Positions 1 through 6,675 of a stretch of DNA of 11,225 bases are shown piece after piece. Numbering within the stretch: the stretch's first letter is position 1; each line of letters opens with the position of its first letter. Below the pieces are notes generated by a model. That model worked only from the letters and a program-made list of their open reading frames with translations, was not told where the DNA came from and made no database searches. Position numbers and translations under genes: made by a program. This stretch comes from an uncultured Erysipelotrichaceae bacterium (GTDB lineage: Bacteria; Bacillota_I; Bacilli_A; Erysipelotrichales; Coprobacillaceae): contig CANPGX010000022.1 in the NCBI GenBank assembly GCA_947573745.1, forward strand, positions 1-11,225, in the 5' to 3' direction.

Positions 1-905
1 CGATGGCGCTTGCAGAAGGAGAAACTTTTGAATGCCCAGTTCAATATGTCAAGGATTCATATGCAAAAGAAGTTTATGATGAATTTGTCATTCCTGGAGT
101 ACATGCTGGTGTAGATGGTAAAATTGAAGATCACGATGCTATTATTTTTGCAAATTTTAGACCTGATCGTGCTATTCAGATGTCTACTGTTTTCACTAAT
201 GATGTTTATGATTGGAAACCTGCTGTTAAACCTACGGACTTATACTTTGTATGTATGATGAAATATGCCGACAGTGTTCGTGGAGAAATTGCTTTTGCTT
301 TACCAAGTCTGACAAATACATTAGGAGATTATTTATCAAGTCAAGGTTTAAAGCAGTTAAGAATTGCTGAAACTGAAAAATATGCTCATGTGACTTTCTT
401 CTTTGATGGCGGATTAGATAAAGAAATTGAAGGTGCAACACGTGTTCTTGTCAATTCCCCTAAAGTAGCTACTTATGATTTACAGCCAGAAATGTCAGCT
501 TATGAAGTGAAGGATCGTTTAATTGAAGAATTGGATAAAGATATTCATGATGTTGTTATTGTGAATTTTGCAAATTGTGATATGGTAGGACATACAGGTG
601 TTATTCCAGCGGCTATTAAGGCAGTGAGTGTTGTTGATGAATGTGTTGGTGAAATTTATGAAAAGGTACTTTCTTTAGGAGGTACGATGCTTATTACTGC
701 AGATCATGGTAATAGTGAAATGTTAAGAGATGAAGAGGGTAATCCATTTACTGCTCATACAACCAATTTAGTACCACTTATTGTTACTAATAGTCATGTA
801 TCTTTAAGAGAAGATGGAAAATTAGGTGATTTAGCACCAACGATCGTAGAACTTTTAGGATTAGATCAACCAGTGGAAATGACTGGAAAATCTTTATTAA
901 AGTAA
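1..905 (+). CDS. gpmI: 2,3-bisphosphoglycerate-independent phosphoglycerate mutase, C-terminal part (5' end outside window)
   Basis: Interconverts 3-phosphoglycerate and 2-phosphoglycerate in glycolysis, in the cytoplasm, using two Mn ions and a phosphoserine intermediate. The 300 visible residues (reading from base 3) match the C-terminal part of iPGM. NFRPDR near residue 51 is the substrate-binding arginine motif, AETEKYAHVTFFF-DGG follows near residue 122, and NFANCDMVGHTG near residue 188 supplies an Asp and a His metal ligand. TADHGN near residue 233 supplies the second Asp-His pair and AHTTN near residue 251 a further metal-binding His. The family is about 510 residues long, so about 210 N-terminal residues, including the catalytic serine, lie to the left. 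The first ATG at base 3 is internal, not the true start. The stop at 903-905 is one base before the next start codon. Confidence 0.96.
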   Translation, partial: MALAEGETFECPVQYVKDSYAKEVYDEFVIPGVHAGVDGKIEDHDAIIFANFRPDRAIQMSTVFTNDVYDWKPAVKPTDLYFVCMMKYADSVRGEIAFALPSLTNTLGDYLSSQGLKQLRIAETEKYAHVTFFFDGGLDKEIEGATRVLVNSPKVATYDLQPEMSAYEVKDRLIEELDKDIHDVVIVNFANCDMVGHTGVIPAAIKAVSVVDECVGEIYEKVLSLGGTMLITADHGNSEMLRDEEGNPFTAHTTNLVPLIVTNSHVSLREDGKLGDLAPTIVELLGLDQPVEMTGKSLLK

Positions 906-906
906 A

Positions 907-1422
907 ATGAAAAAGTTTTTATTCATCCTGTCACTCTGTTTATTAGTGGCAGGTTGTTCTTCTATTCAAGAACCAACGCATCAGTCTGTGACAAAAGATC
1001 GTGTAGAAGGTATTGTGGATATTGATTATGATACGCTTGTTGATAAACTCAACAATGATGTTGATTTTTTACTTTATATAGGAAGACCTGATTGTCAGGA
1101 CTGTCGAGAATTTGATCCTATTTTACAGGCATATCTAGAACAACATCCTCATCAAGGTATCTATTATCTAAACATTAAGACTTTTCGAGATGAAGCCAAT
1201 CAAGAGGGTGCCAGTGAAGAGAAAAAGCTTTTTTATACGAACTTAAGAGAAGAATTAGATTTTTCATGGACACCTATTTTGAAGCACATTCAATCAGGAA
1301 AAACAGTATCTGAATTTCAATATTTAGATGAAGATTATTATCAGCTTTCACTAGAACAAAGACCTGCTCGTTTAAAAGAATTTAATCAAGCATTTATACA
1401 ATGGTTTGAGGATGTATATTAA
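907..1422 (+). CDS. thioredoxin-fold lipoprotein (PedC/bacteriocin-accessory-like)
   Basis: A 171-residue predicted lipoprotein. It has a short positively charged start (MKK), a hydrophobic stretch and the lipobox LVAGC, with the lipidated cysteine at 17, so it should be anchored on the outer face of the membrane. The mature part looks like a thioredoxin fold: a strand (DFLLYIG) leads into the redox motif C63-Q-D-C66, and W-T-P at 121-123 fits the cis-proline loop that faces such a motif. Proteins of this type are often named bacteriocin transport accessory proteins (PedC-like); the actual substrate is unknown and could be disulfides of exported proteins. The ATG follows the gpmI stop by one base with only a weak Shine-Dalgarno sequence, so translation is probably coupled to gpmI. 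Class is fairly certain, role is not. Confidence 0.8.
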   Translation: MKKFLFILSLCLLVAGCSSIQEPTHQSVTKDRVEGIVDIDYDTLVDKLNNDVDFLLYIGRPDCQDCREFDPILQAYLEQHPHQGIYYLNIKTFRDEANQEGASEEKKLFYTNLREELDFSWTPILKHIQSGKTVSEFQYLDEDYYQLSLEQRPARLKEFNQAFIQWFEDVY

Positions 1423-1439
1423 AAGAATCGAGGTTATAT

Positions 1440-2231
1440 ATGAAAAGATGTCCTAATTGTCAACATGAAGTTAAAAATGAAGATCGTGTTTGTCCGTATT
1501 GTGGACATGTTTTAAGTGAAGAACCACGTGTGATTCGTATATCTTTACCTATTTGGCCTGTGATCGTACTTGCGATTTCCATGGCTTTTCTCTACTTTTA
1601 TCAACCGCAAAATGCCATCATGACTTCAATACCTAAAAAAGGGAGCACGATTGGCGAAGTTAAAGAAACCAGAGAATATGATAAAGTCATGTCTTTTAAT
1701 AGTTATGCCACCTTCTCTAATTATTTTACAAATGGTGAAGATTTAATGAAAGATGCTTTATCTTTTGAGGAAAAACTAGATGTGTTTTTAAAAGAACAAG
1801 CCTATAGATATCAAAGAAGTGAAAGTGTTTCTTTATATTCCCATCAGCTTGTAGAAACAACGACACAATATGATATATTTTCTGAATCAGGTAAAGTTAT
1901 ACTCATTTATCATGAAGATAATCTAAAGAATGAATCTTTGTGGATAACCATGGAAATAGAAGGGGAAACCTTTACAGATTTAAATTTTATTCAGGATGAA
2001 AAACATCCATTCTATGCCCTGTTTAAATATTTTTCGGGAATAGATTTTTCAAAAAGTATTTATGTTTCTTCTTTGGCAAGATTTCAAAACTTAAGTGAAG
2101 ATTTTGAGAAGTACCAAGGGCATATAGGACATTATGGAATCGGTGTTCAAGAAGAAAGTTTTAAGATCATGATCTATCCATTATATGATCAAGAGGGTTA
2201 TCAAAGTCAATTTAGTTTTAAGATAAAGTAA
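1440..2231 (+). CDS. zinc-ribbon single-pass membrane protein of unknown function
   Basis: A 263-residue protein that I cannot assign to a known function. It opens with a zinc ribbon made of two CxxC knuckles (C4/C7 and C18/C21), the short form seen at the N terminus of many Bacillota membrane proteins. One membrane segment follows at about 36-54 (LPIWPVIVLAISMAFLYFY). The remaining 200 or so residues should lie outside the cell; they are rich in aromatic and charged residues and show no recognisable catalytic motif. The ATG at 1440 has GAGG at 1430-1433, six bases upstream. It lies 17 bases after the lipoprotein gene and ends inside the stem of a terminator, so it is the last gene of this transcription unit. 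Joint work with the thioredoxin-like lipoprotein is possible but unproven. Confidence 0.75.
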   Translation: MKRCPNCQHEVKNEDRVCPYCGHVLSEEPRVIRISLPIWPVIVLAISMAFLYFYQPQNAIMTSIPKKGSTIGEVKETREYDKVMSFNSYATFSNYFTNGEDLMKDALSFEEKLDVFLKEQAYRYQRSESVSLYSHQLVETTTQYDIFSESGKVILIYHEDNLKNESLWITMEIEGETFTDLNFIQDEKHPFYALFKYFSGIDFSKSIYVSSLARFQNLSEDFEKYQGHIGHYGIGVQEESFKIMIYPLYDQEGYQSQFSFKIK

Positions 2232-2255
2232 AGCGAGCAAGGGCTCGCTTTTTTT
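2231..2255 (+). terminator. rho-independent terminator after the gpmI unit
   Basis: An eight-base-pair stem, AAGCGAGC (2231-2238) with GCTCGCTT (2243-2250), closes a four-base AAGG loop and runs into seven T residues (2249-2255). It begins at the last base of the zinc-ribbon gene's stop codon and separates that unit from the two-component system. Confidence 0.93.
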
Positions 2256-2264
2256 AGTCATAGA

Positions 2265-2279
2265 TTCTTACTTTAAGAA
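2265..2279. repeat. perfect 6-3-6 inverted repeat over the -35 region
   Basis: TTCTTA (2265-2270) and TAAGAA (2274-2279) are perfect inverted repeats around CTT. They cover the -35 region of the promoter that drives the two-component genes, so they could be an operator; with such AT-rich arms chance is also possible. It differs from the TTACA-N4-TGTAA site upstream of the ABC genes. Confidence 0.4.
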
Positions 2280-2301
2280 ATTTATAAAGATGTGGTATAA
2301 T
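2272..2301 (+). promoter_or_regulatory. extended -10 promoter of the two-component operon
   Basis: TATAAT at 2296-2301 is a perfect -10 box and is preceded by TGG at 2293-2295, the extended -10 element. The -35 region (TTTAAG at 2272-2277, 18-base spacer) is poor, as is common with extended -10 promoters. Transcription would start near 2308, immediately upstream of the response regulator's ribosome binding site. Confidence 0.7.
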
Positions 2302-2319
2302 CATGAATGGGGTGATGAT

Positions 2320-3018
2320 ATGCAAAAAATTATGATTGTTGAAGATGACGAAACAATCGCATCTTTAGTGAAAGAACATCTTTTAAGATGGCATTTTGAA
2401 GTATCTATTGTCAAGGATTTTGAACATATCGTAGATATTTTTCTTACTGAAAATCCATCGCTTGTTCTTTTGGATATTTCGCTACCTTTTTATAATGGAT
2501 ATTATTGGTGTACAAAAATTCGTGAAGTTTCGCCTGTACCTATTATTTTTATTTCAAGTCATGGGGATAATATGAATATTGTGATGGCCATGAATATGGG
2601 GGCTGATGATTTTATTGTGAAACCATTTGACCTAAGTGTCGTTACAGCAAAAATACAGGCTCTTTTAAGAAGGACGTATTCATTTTCAAAATCATTTCAT
2701 CTATTAACTTATCAAGATCTAACATTAAATACCATGGACGTGAGTGTTACTTATCAGGATATTAAAATTGATCTAACAAAAAATGAATTAAAAATACTGC
2801 AAACCCTTTTTGAAAATCCAGAAGCCTATGTTAGTCGAGATCAATTGATGATGGCTTTATGGCAAAGTGATCAGTTTGTGGATGATAATACTTTAAGTGT
2901 TAATATGAATAGATTAAGAAAAAAATTAGAGGAATTTAAGATTGATGATCTTATTCAAACCAAGAAAGGATTAGGATATCGTATTTATTATGAAAAAAAT
3001 AATGGATTACTTTCATAG
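2320..3018 (+). CDS. OmpR-family response regulator, BceR-like
   Basis: A 232-residue transcription regulator of a two-component system. The receiver domain (about 1-118) carries the acidic pocket E8/D9, the phosphoacceptor D52 in LVLLDISLP, S79 and the conserved K101 in VKPF. A winged-helix DNA-binding domain follows (about 130-228), with the typical segment DDNTLSVNMNRLRKKL and the ending GLGYRIYY. The NGYYWC stretch after D52 resembles the BceR/GraR group, which answers cell-wall-active peptides. I chose the ATG at 2320 because GGGGTG at 2309-2314 sits five bases before it; an in-frame ATG at 2290 lies upstream of the promoter's -10 box and would not be transcribed. The likely target is the inverted repeat upstream of the ABC genes at 4075. 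Confidence 0.93.
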   Translation: MQKIMIVEDDETIASLVKEHLLRWHFEVSIVKDFEHIVDIFLTENPSLVLLDISLPFYNGYYWCTKIREVSPVPIIFISSHGDNMNIVMAMNMGADDFIVKPFDLSVVTAKIQALLRRTYSFSKSFHLLTYQDLTLNTMDVSVTYQDIKIDLTKNELKILQTLFENPEAYVSRDQLMMALWQSDQFVDDNTLSVNMNRLRKKLEEFKIDDLIQTKKGLGYRIYYEKNNGLLS

Positions 3019-3973
3019 TCGGAAAAGCATATACTTTGTTTTTGGATTGATTTTATTGATTTTTATCACAATTTTATTTTTATATAACACACTAAATCAG
3101 GCCATTTATTATGCTACGATCTTATGCTTTTTCGTTGTGTTGGTTTTCTTTGTGATGGATTATGGTCATTATATAGACCATAAAAATCGTTTGGAAAGAA
3201 TGTTGTCGTTAAATGAAATAGATATTCATCATTTACCTTCTCCGATGACATCTTTAGAAGAAAGTTATCAAGCTTTGTTGATAGAAGTTGATCGTCGTCA
3301 TCAAGCTTTAGAAGAAACTTATGAAAATACTTATCAGGAAAGTGTTGATTATTTTACATTATGGGTTCATCAAATCAAAACACCTATTGCAGCTTTACGT
3401 CTTTTAACAGATAAACATTTTCAACAACAAGATGTGCAAGTTCAGATTTCTCGTATTGAACAGTATGTAGAAATGGCACTTTATTATGTGAAGATTGACC
3501 ATATTGCTTCTGATTTAAGGTTAGCACATTATGATTTAAGATCATTGGTGAATGAAGCTATACGTAAACAAGCTGTTTTATTTATTCAAAAGAAGATAAC
3601 CCTTGATTTACAGCCTATTGACCGTTGTATCCTGACGGATGAAAAATGGATCGTTTTTGTGATAGAGCAGATTTTATCCAATGCTTTGAAGTATACCCCT
3701 TCTGGTGGGCGTATTGAGATTTATGAACATGATGAAACGCTTTATATCAAGGATACGGGTATTGGCATCAAAGCAGAAGATCTACCACGTTTATATGAAA
3801 AGGGCTTTACAGGATATAATGGAAGAGTGGATAAAAAAGCCAGTGGTTTAGGATTATACTTATGTCAACAAATTATCCATTATTTTGGGTATACATTGAC
3901 AATTACTTCTAAGGTGAAAGAAGGAACATGCATCGCTATTAATTTTCATGTTGAAAACCTAGAGGTAGAATAG
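2990..3973 (+). CDS. intramembrane-sensing histidine kinase, BceS-like
   Basis: A 327-residue sensor kinase whose start overlaps the regulator gene by 29 bases. Two membrane segments (about 13-33 and 38-57) are joined by only a few residues, so there is no external sensor domain. This is the intramembrane-sensing design of BceS-type kinases, which read the state of a partner ABC permease rather than a ligand. A helical linker leads to the phosphorylated H127 in LWVHQIKTP. The ATPase domain has the N box (N231 in LSNALKYTP), DTGIG at 255-259 and SGLGLY at 285-290, so the kinase looks intact. Neither possible start, ATG 2990 or the in-frame ATG 3002, has a good ribosome binding site; AGGA at 2973-2976 is 13 bases from the first. 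Translation is probably coupled to the regulator gene. Confidence 0.93.
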   Translation: MKKIMDYFHSRKSIYFVFGLILLIFITILFLYNTLNQAIYYATILCFFVVLVFFVMDYGHYIDHKNRLERMLSLNEIDIHHLPSPMTSLEESYQALLIEVDRRHQALEETYENTYQESVDYFTLWVHQIKTPIAALRLLTDKHFQQQDVQVQISRIEQYVEMALYYVKIDHIASDLRLAHYDLRSLVNEAIRKQAVLFIQKKITLDLQPIDRCILTDEKWIVFVIEQILSNALKYTPSGGRIEIYEHDETLYIKDTGIGIKAEDLPRLYEKGFTGYNGRVDKKASGLGLYLCQQIIHYFGYTLTITSKVKEGTCIAINFHVENLEVE

Positions 3974-4014
3974 CTTACAATAATGTAAGATAAGACATTA
4001 AAATTGTAAGATAA
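3974..4014 (+). promoter_or_regulatory. probable BceR-type operator: full inverted repeat plus in-phase half-site
   Basis: CTTACA (3974-3979), ATAA, TGTAAG (3984-3989) is a perfect inverted repeat with the architecture TTACA-N4-TGTAA, which I recall as the binding consensus of BceR-like regulators. The ten bases TGTAAGATAA at 3984-3993 recur at 4005-4014. The 21-base offset is two helical turns, so two regulator molecules could bind the same face. The second copy lacks a good left arm. The position, just behind the kinase gene and upstream of the ABC operon, fits activation of that operon by the adjacent regulator. Confidence 0.72.
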
Positions 4015-4019
4015 ATCCA

Positions 4020-4048
4020 TGGAAGATCGTGACTTTTTTTAATAGACT
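4020..4048 (+). promoter_or_regulatory. possible weak promoter of the ABC operon
   Basis: TGGAAG (4020-4025) and TAGACT (4043-4048) are separated by 17 bases and match the -35 and -10 consensus at three and four positions. A weak promoter directly downstream of the operator is what an activator-dependent gene would need. A T7 tract (4034-4040) lies in the spacer. The assignment is tentative. Confidence 0.35.
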
Positions 4049-4074
4049 ATGGGTAAGTGAAAGGAGTCTTATCG

Positions 4075-4845
4075 ATGACATTATTAGAAGTTAAAAACTT
4101 AAAAAAAATTTATACAACACGCTTCTCAAATCAACAAGTGATCGCTTTATCTAATGTGTCTTTTAGTGTAGAAAAGGGAGAATATGTTGCTATTATGGGA
4201 GAGTCAGGGAGTGGCAAAACGACATTATTAAATATTTTAGCTTCTTTAGATAAACCTACAAGCGGATATGTGTATCTTGATGGGCAAGAAATGACACATA
4301 TTAAAGAAAAGGAACTTTCTGAATTTAGAAGAAAAAAACTTGGTTTTGTTTTCCAAGATTTCAACTTATTAGATACGTTCTCTATTAAAGATAATATTTT
4401 TTTACCCCTTGTCTTATCTAAGGAACCTTATCACTTGATGAATGAAAAGTTACAAGTATTGGCACCAAAGCTAGGTATAGAAACGATTTTAGATAAATAT
4501 CCTTATGAGATTTCTGGAGGACAGAAACAAAGGGTAGCAGTTGCTCGTGCCTTGATTACACATCCGGCGATTATTTTAGCCGATGAACCTACAGGGGCAC
4601 TGGATTCAAAAGCAACACACCGTCTTTTAGACATGCTTGACATGTTAAATAAAGAGGGGCAAACCATTTTGATGGTCACCCATTCTAGTCAAGCAGCCAG
4701 TTATGCTAAACGGGTTCTTTTTATTAGGGACGGTGAAGTTTTTCATCAGCTTTATAAAGGACATCAAACCAATGAACAAATGTATGAAAGCATTTCTAAA
4801 ACTTTGACATTAATGACATCGGGTGGTGGACACTATGAAGTCTAG
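4075..4845 (+). CDS. BceA-like antimicrobial-peptide ABC transporter ATPase
   Basis: A 256-residue nucleotide-binding subunit of the MacB/BceA type that powers the adjacent FtsX-like permease. All motifs are present: Walker A GESGSGKTT at 42-50, the Q-loop Gln at 94 in FVFQDFNLLD, signature SGGQ at 147-150, Walker B ending in D170-E171, the D-loop near 177 and the switch His at 203. It should therefore be active. The ATG at 4075 follows AAGGAG (4061-4066) by eight bases; an in-frame GTG at 4057 lies upstream of this ribosome binding site and is rejected. Its 3' end overlaps the permease gene by 11 bases. Placement behind a BceRS-like system and a BceR-type operator supports a role in resistance to cell-wall-targeting peptides, as in BceAB; the drug cannot be read from sequence. 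Confidence 0.93.
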   Translation: MTLLEVKNLKKIYTTRFSNQQVIALSNVSFSVEKGEYVAIMGESGSGKTTLLNILASLDKPTSGYVYLDGQEMTHIKEKELSEFRRKKLGFVFQDFNLLDTFSIKDNIFLPLVLSKEPYHLMNEKLQVLAPKLGIETILDKYPYEISGGQKQRVAVARALITHPAIILADEPTGALDSKATHRLLDMLDMLNKEGQTILMVTHSSQAASYAKRVLFIRDGEVFHQLYKGHQTNEQMYESISKTLTLMTSGGGHYEV

Positions 4846-5761
4846 ATTTTTCTACTTCCATTTAGCTTGGACCAATATTATTAAAAATAGACAAATCTAT
4901 ATACCTTATGTCCTATCTCAAACACTAACGATCATGATGTTTTATTTGATCCATAGTCTTTCCATTAATGAGGGGTTTGAAAATGGGGCAGTTGGACGTA
5001 CGATGTTGCCGGTGATCTTAAATCTAGGGACCGGTGTAGTTGCTGTATTTTCAGCTATTTTCTTATTTTATATTAATAGTTTTGTCATTAAACGCCGAAA
5101 AAAAGAGGTCGCTCTTTACCATATTTTAGGACTAGAAAAGAAACATATCATGGTGATGATGTTGTATGAAACAGTGATGATTTCTATTTTTTCATTAAGT
5201 TTAGGAATCTTATTAGGGACTTTATTTAGTCGTTTAATGTTTTTAATTCTGGTTAAGATGATCGGTATTTCCACGTCTTTATATTTTGAGATACCTTTAA
5301 AGAGTGTCGTATTGACCATGAAGATTTATATAATACTTTTTATTGCGACATATATCTACAATATTTTTCAAATAAAGACAACGAATCCTATTACATTGCT
5401 TTATGAAAAGAATCATGGAGAGAAGGAACCAAAAGTTAAATGGTTACTCACATTACTAGGTATTATTTTTTTATTGAGTGGTTATGCTTTGGCATTGTTG
5501 ATTGAAGATCCAGGCGTCGCCATGGTTTTGTTTTTCTTTGCTGTGATCTTAGTGATTTTAGGAACCTATTTACTTTTCACGACCGGATCGATTGCCCTTT
5601 TGAAAATATTAAAGAAAAACAAACATTTTTATTACCAGACACATCATTTTATTCCTATATCTCAAATGATTTATCGTATGAAACAAAATGCTGTAGGACT
5701 TGCGAGTATCTGCATTTTATGTACTTGTATTTTAGTGATGATGTCCTCTACGATTTATTGA
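4835..5761 (+). CDS. BceB-like ABC permease, N-terminal part (membrane segments 1-7), ends at a frame break
   Basis: 308 residues corresponding to the N-terminal half of a BceB-type permease. Seven membrane segments can be seen (about 23-42, 57-80, 108-133, 160-180, 203-222, 228-250 and 287-305). The FtsX-type coupling region between segments 2 and 3 reads RRKKEVALYHILGL (87-100). In BceB segment 7 is followed by a large external domain and three more segments; here a TGA at 5759-5761 ends the frame just after segment 7. The rest of the protein continues in the +1 frame from 5760. The start ATG at 4835 has GGTGG at 4825-4829 five bases upstream and overlaps the ATPase gene; a GTG at 4823 is less likely. 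As it stands this product lacks its sensor domain and C-terminal half. See the frame-break entry for alternatives. Confidence 0.85.
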   Translation: MKSRFFYFHLAWTNIIKNRQIYIPYVLSQTLTIMMFYLIHSLSINEGFENGAVGRTMLPVILNLGTGVVAVFSAIFLFYINSFVIKRRKKEVALYHILGLEKKHIMVMMLYETVMISIFSLSLGILLGTLFSRLMFLILVKMIGISTSLYFEIPLKSVVLTMKIYIILFIATYIYNIFQIKTTNPITLLYEKNHGEKEPKVKWLLTLLGIIFLLSGYALALLIEDPGVAMVLFFFAVILVILGTYLLFTTGSIALLKILKKNKHFYYQTHHFIPISQMIYRMKQNAVGLASICILCTCILVMMSSTIY

Positions 5762-5765
5762 TTTA
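5753..5765 (+). other. frame break inside the BceB-like permease gene
   Basis: The upstream frame reads ATT TAT TGA (5753-5761). If the T at 5759 is skipped, it reads ATT TAT GAT TTA ACC and stays open to 6650, giving a joined protein of about 604 residues, near the usual length of BceB. This equals one inserted base or two deleted bases in the TTTATT tract. Homology on both sides abuts with no visible loss. Confidence 0.85.
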
Positions 5766-6650
5766 ACCCATTATAGTCACTATAAGACATATACATTTAA
5801 TGTCCATGCACATGATCATATGATTGATATAAGTTCTGACAGTTTTGGGCAAGTCATGCTGGCAACAACTTTAGAAAGTTATCAAAATATGCAAGATGAT
5901 CCTGTTGTATTGCAAGAAGATGAGGTGTTGATCCATCGTCGTGGGACGACTTTTACCGATACGATTGTGATTGGAGATCAAACCTTTAAGGTCAAGGATT
6001 ATTTTAATGACGTGTATTATCTACCTAGTCGCCGTTTATCGACATCGGTGGAATATATAGGCATTGTTTTTCCAAGTGAAGAGGTCCTGAAGGAAGTTAT
6101 GGAAGCTAGAGGACAGGAAGTGTCTTCCCGTATAGTGGTTTCCATAGATTATGGCGGTTGGAATGTCGGTCAGAAAGCTAATGAAATCATAGAAAATATC
6201 TATCAAGAATATCCTAGTTTAGAGACAAGTTCGCAATATGAGACTCAGGTTTTGTTGATGGAGATTTTTGGCAGTTTATTTTTCCTAGGTATTTTTTTAA
6301 GTGCTTTGTTTTTAATGGCGACTATTTTGATTATGTATTATAAACAACTTTCTGAGGGCTATGAGGATCAGCAACGTTTTGAAATTATGCAAAATGTAGG
6401 GATGAGTCAAGATGAAGTCAGAGCATCTATTCGTTCGCAAGTTTTGATTTTCTTCTTTTTACCACTGATTGTTGCGATGTTGCATATGTTATTTGCTTTT
6501 AAGATGATTGTTAAAATGTTTGGCTATATTGTTGCTTCTGATATTACTTTGTTTGCTGTTTGTACAGTCATGTCAATGATGATCCTTGTAGTTATCTATA
6601 GTATAGTTTATAGATGGACAGCGAAAGTTTATTATCGAATTGTTAAATAA
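5760..6650 (+). CDS. BceB-like ABC permease, C-terminal part (external domain and segments 8-10), frameshifted from 4835
   Basis: The open frame from 5760 supplies the missing half of the permease. About 165 residues with no strong hydrophobic stretch form the external domain, the part that senses drug in BceB proteins. Membrane segment 8 (GSLFFLGIFLSALFLMATIL) follows, then the hallmark C-terminal FtsX stretch YYKQLSEGYEDQQRFEIMQN and segments 9 and 10. The first ATG in this frame is at 5820, but I see no ribosome binding site before it, and starting there would remove the first 20 residues of the domain. Independent translation is therefore unlikely and the piece is best read as the 3' part of a frameshifted gene. 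It stops at 6648-6650 inside the arm of a bidirectional terminator. Confidence 0.82.
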   Translation, partial: DLTHYSHYKTYTFNVHAHDHMIDISSDSFGQVMLATTLESYQNMQDDPVVLQEDEVLIHRRGTTFTDTIVIGDQTFKVKDYFNDVYYLPSRRLSTSVEYIGIVFPSEEVLKEVMEARGQEVSSRIVVSIDYGGWNVGQKANEIIENIYQEYPSLETSSQYETQVLLMEIFGSLFFLGIFLSALFLMATILIMYYKQLSEGYEDQQRFEIMQNVGMSQDEVRASIRSQVLIFFFLPLIVAMLHMLFAFKMIVKMFGYIVASDITLFAVCTVMSMMILVVIYSIVYRWTAKVYYRIVK

Positions 6651-6675
6651 AAAAATCCTTTTAAAGGATTTTTTT
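6649..6675. terminator. bidirectional terminator between convergent ABC operons
   Basis: AAAAATCCTT (6651-6660) pairs with AAGGATTTTT (6664-6673) around a three-base loop. A run of seven A lies at 6649-6655 and seven T at 6669-6675, so the hairpin can end transcription from both sides. The stop codons of the two convergent permease genes (6648-6650 and, on the minus strand, 6661-6663) lie within or beside it. Confidence 0.85.

Noticed and set aside
232..441. Open frame on the minus strand inside gpmI
   Set aside because: It lies wholly antisense to a well-conserved gene, has no family resemblance and no clear ribosome binding site.
4017..4040. Possible terminator: CCATGG palindrome followed later by a T tract
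   Set aside because: The palindrome is too short and 12 bases from the T tract, with no stable stem leading into the T run.
4131..4364. Open frame on the minus strand inside the BceA-like ATPase gene
   Set aside because: Shadow of a conserved ATPase coding region; no recognisable protein features.
5116..5319. Open frame on the minus strand inside the permease gene
   Set aside because: Composition follows from the hydrophobic codons of the opposite strand; no independent signals.
5756..5762. prfB-like programmed +1 frameshift at TAT TGA T
   Set aside because: The stop is TGA, as in prfB, but the P-site TAT cannot re-pair well after a +1 slip and no Shine-Dalgarno-like stimulator lies just upstream. 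Kept only as a remote alternative to mutation or error.
5820..6650. Independent gene starting at ATG 5820
   Set aside because: No ribosome binding site precedes it and the homologous frame continues upstream to 5760, so it is part of the broken permease gene.
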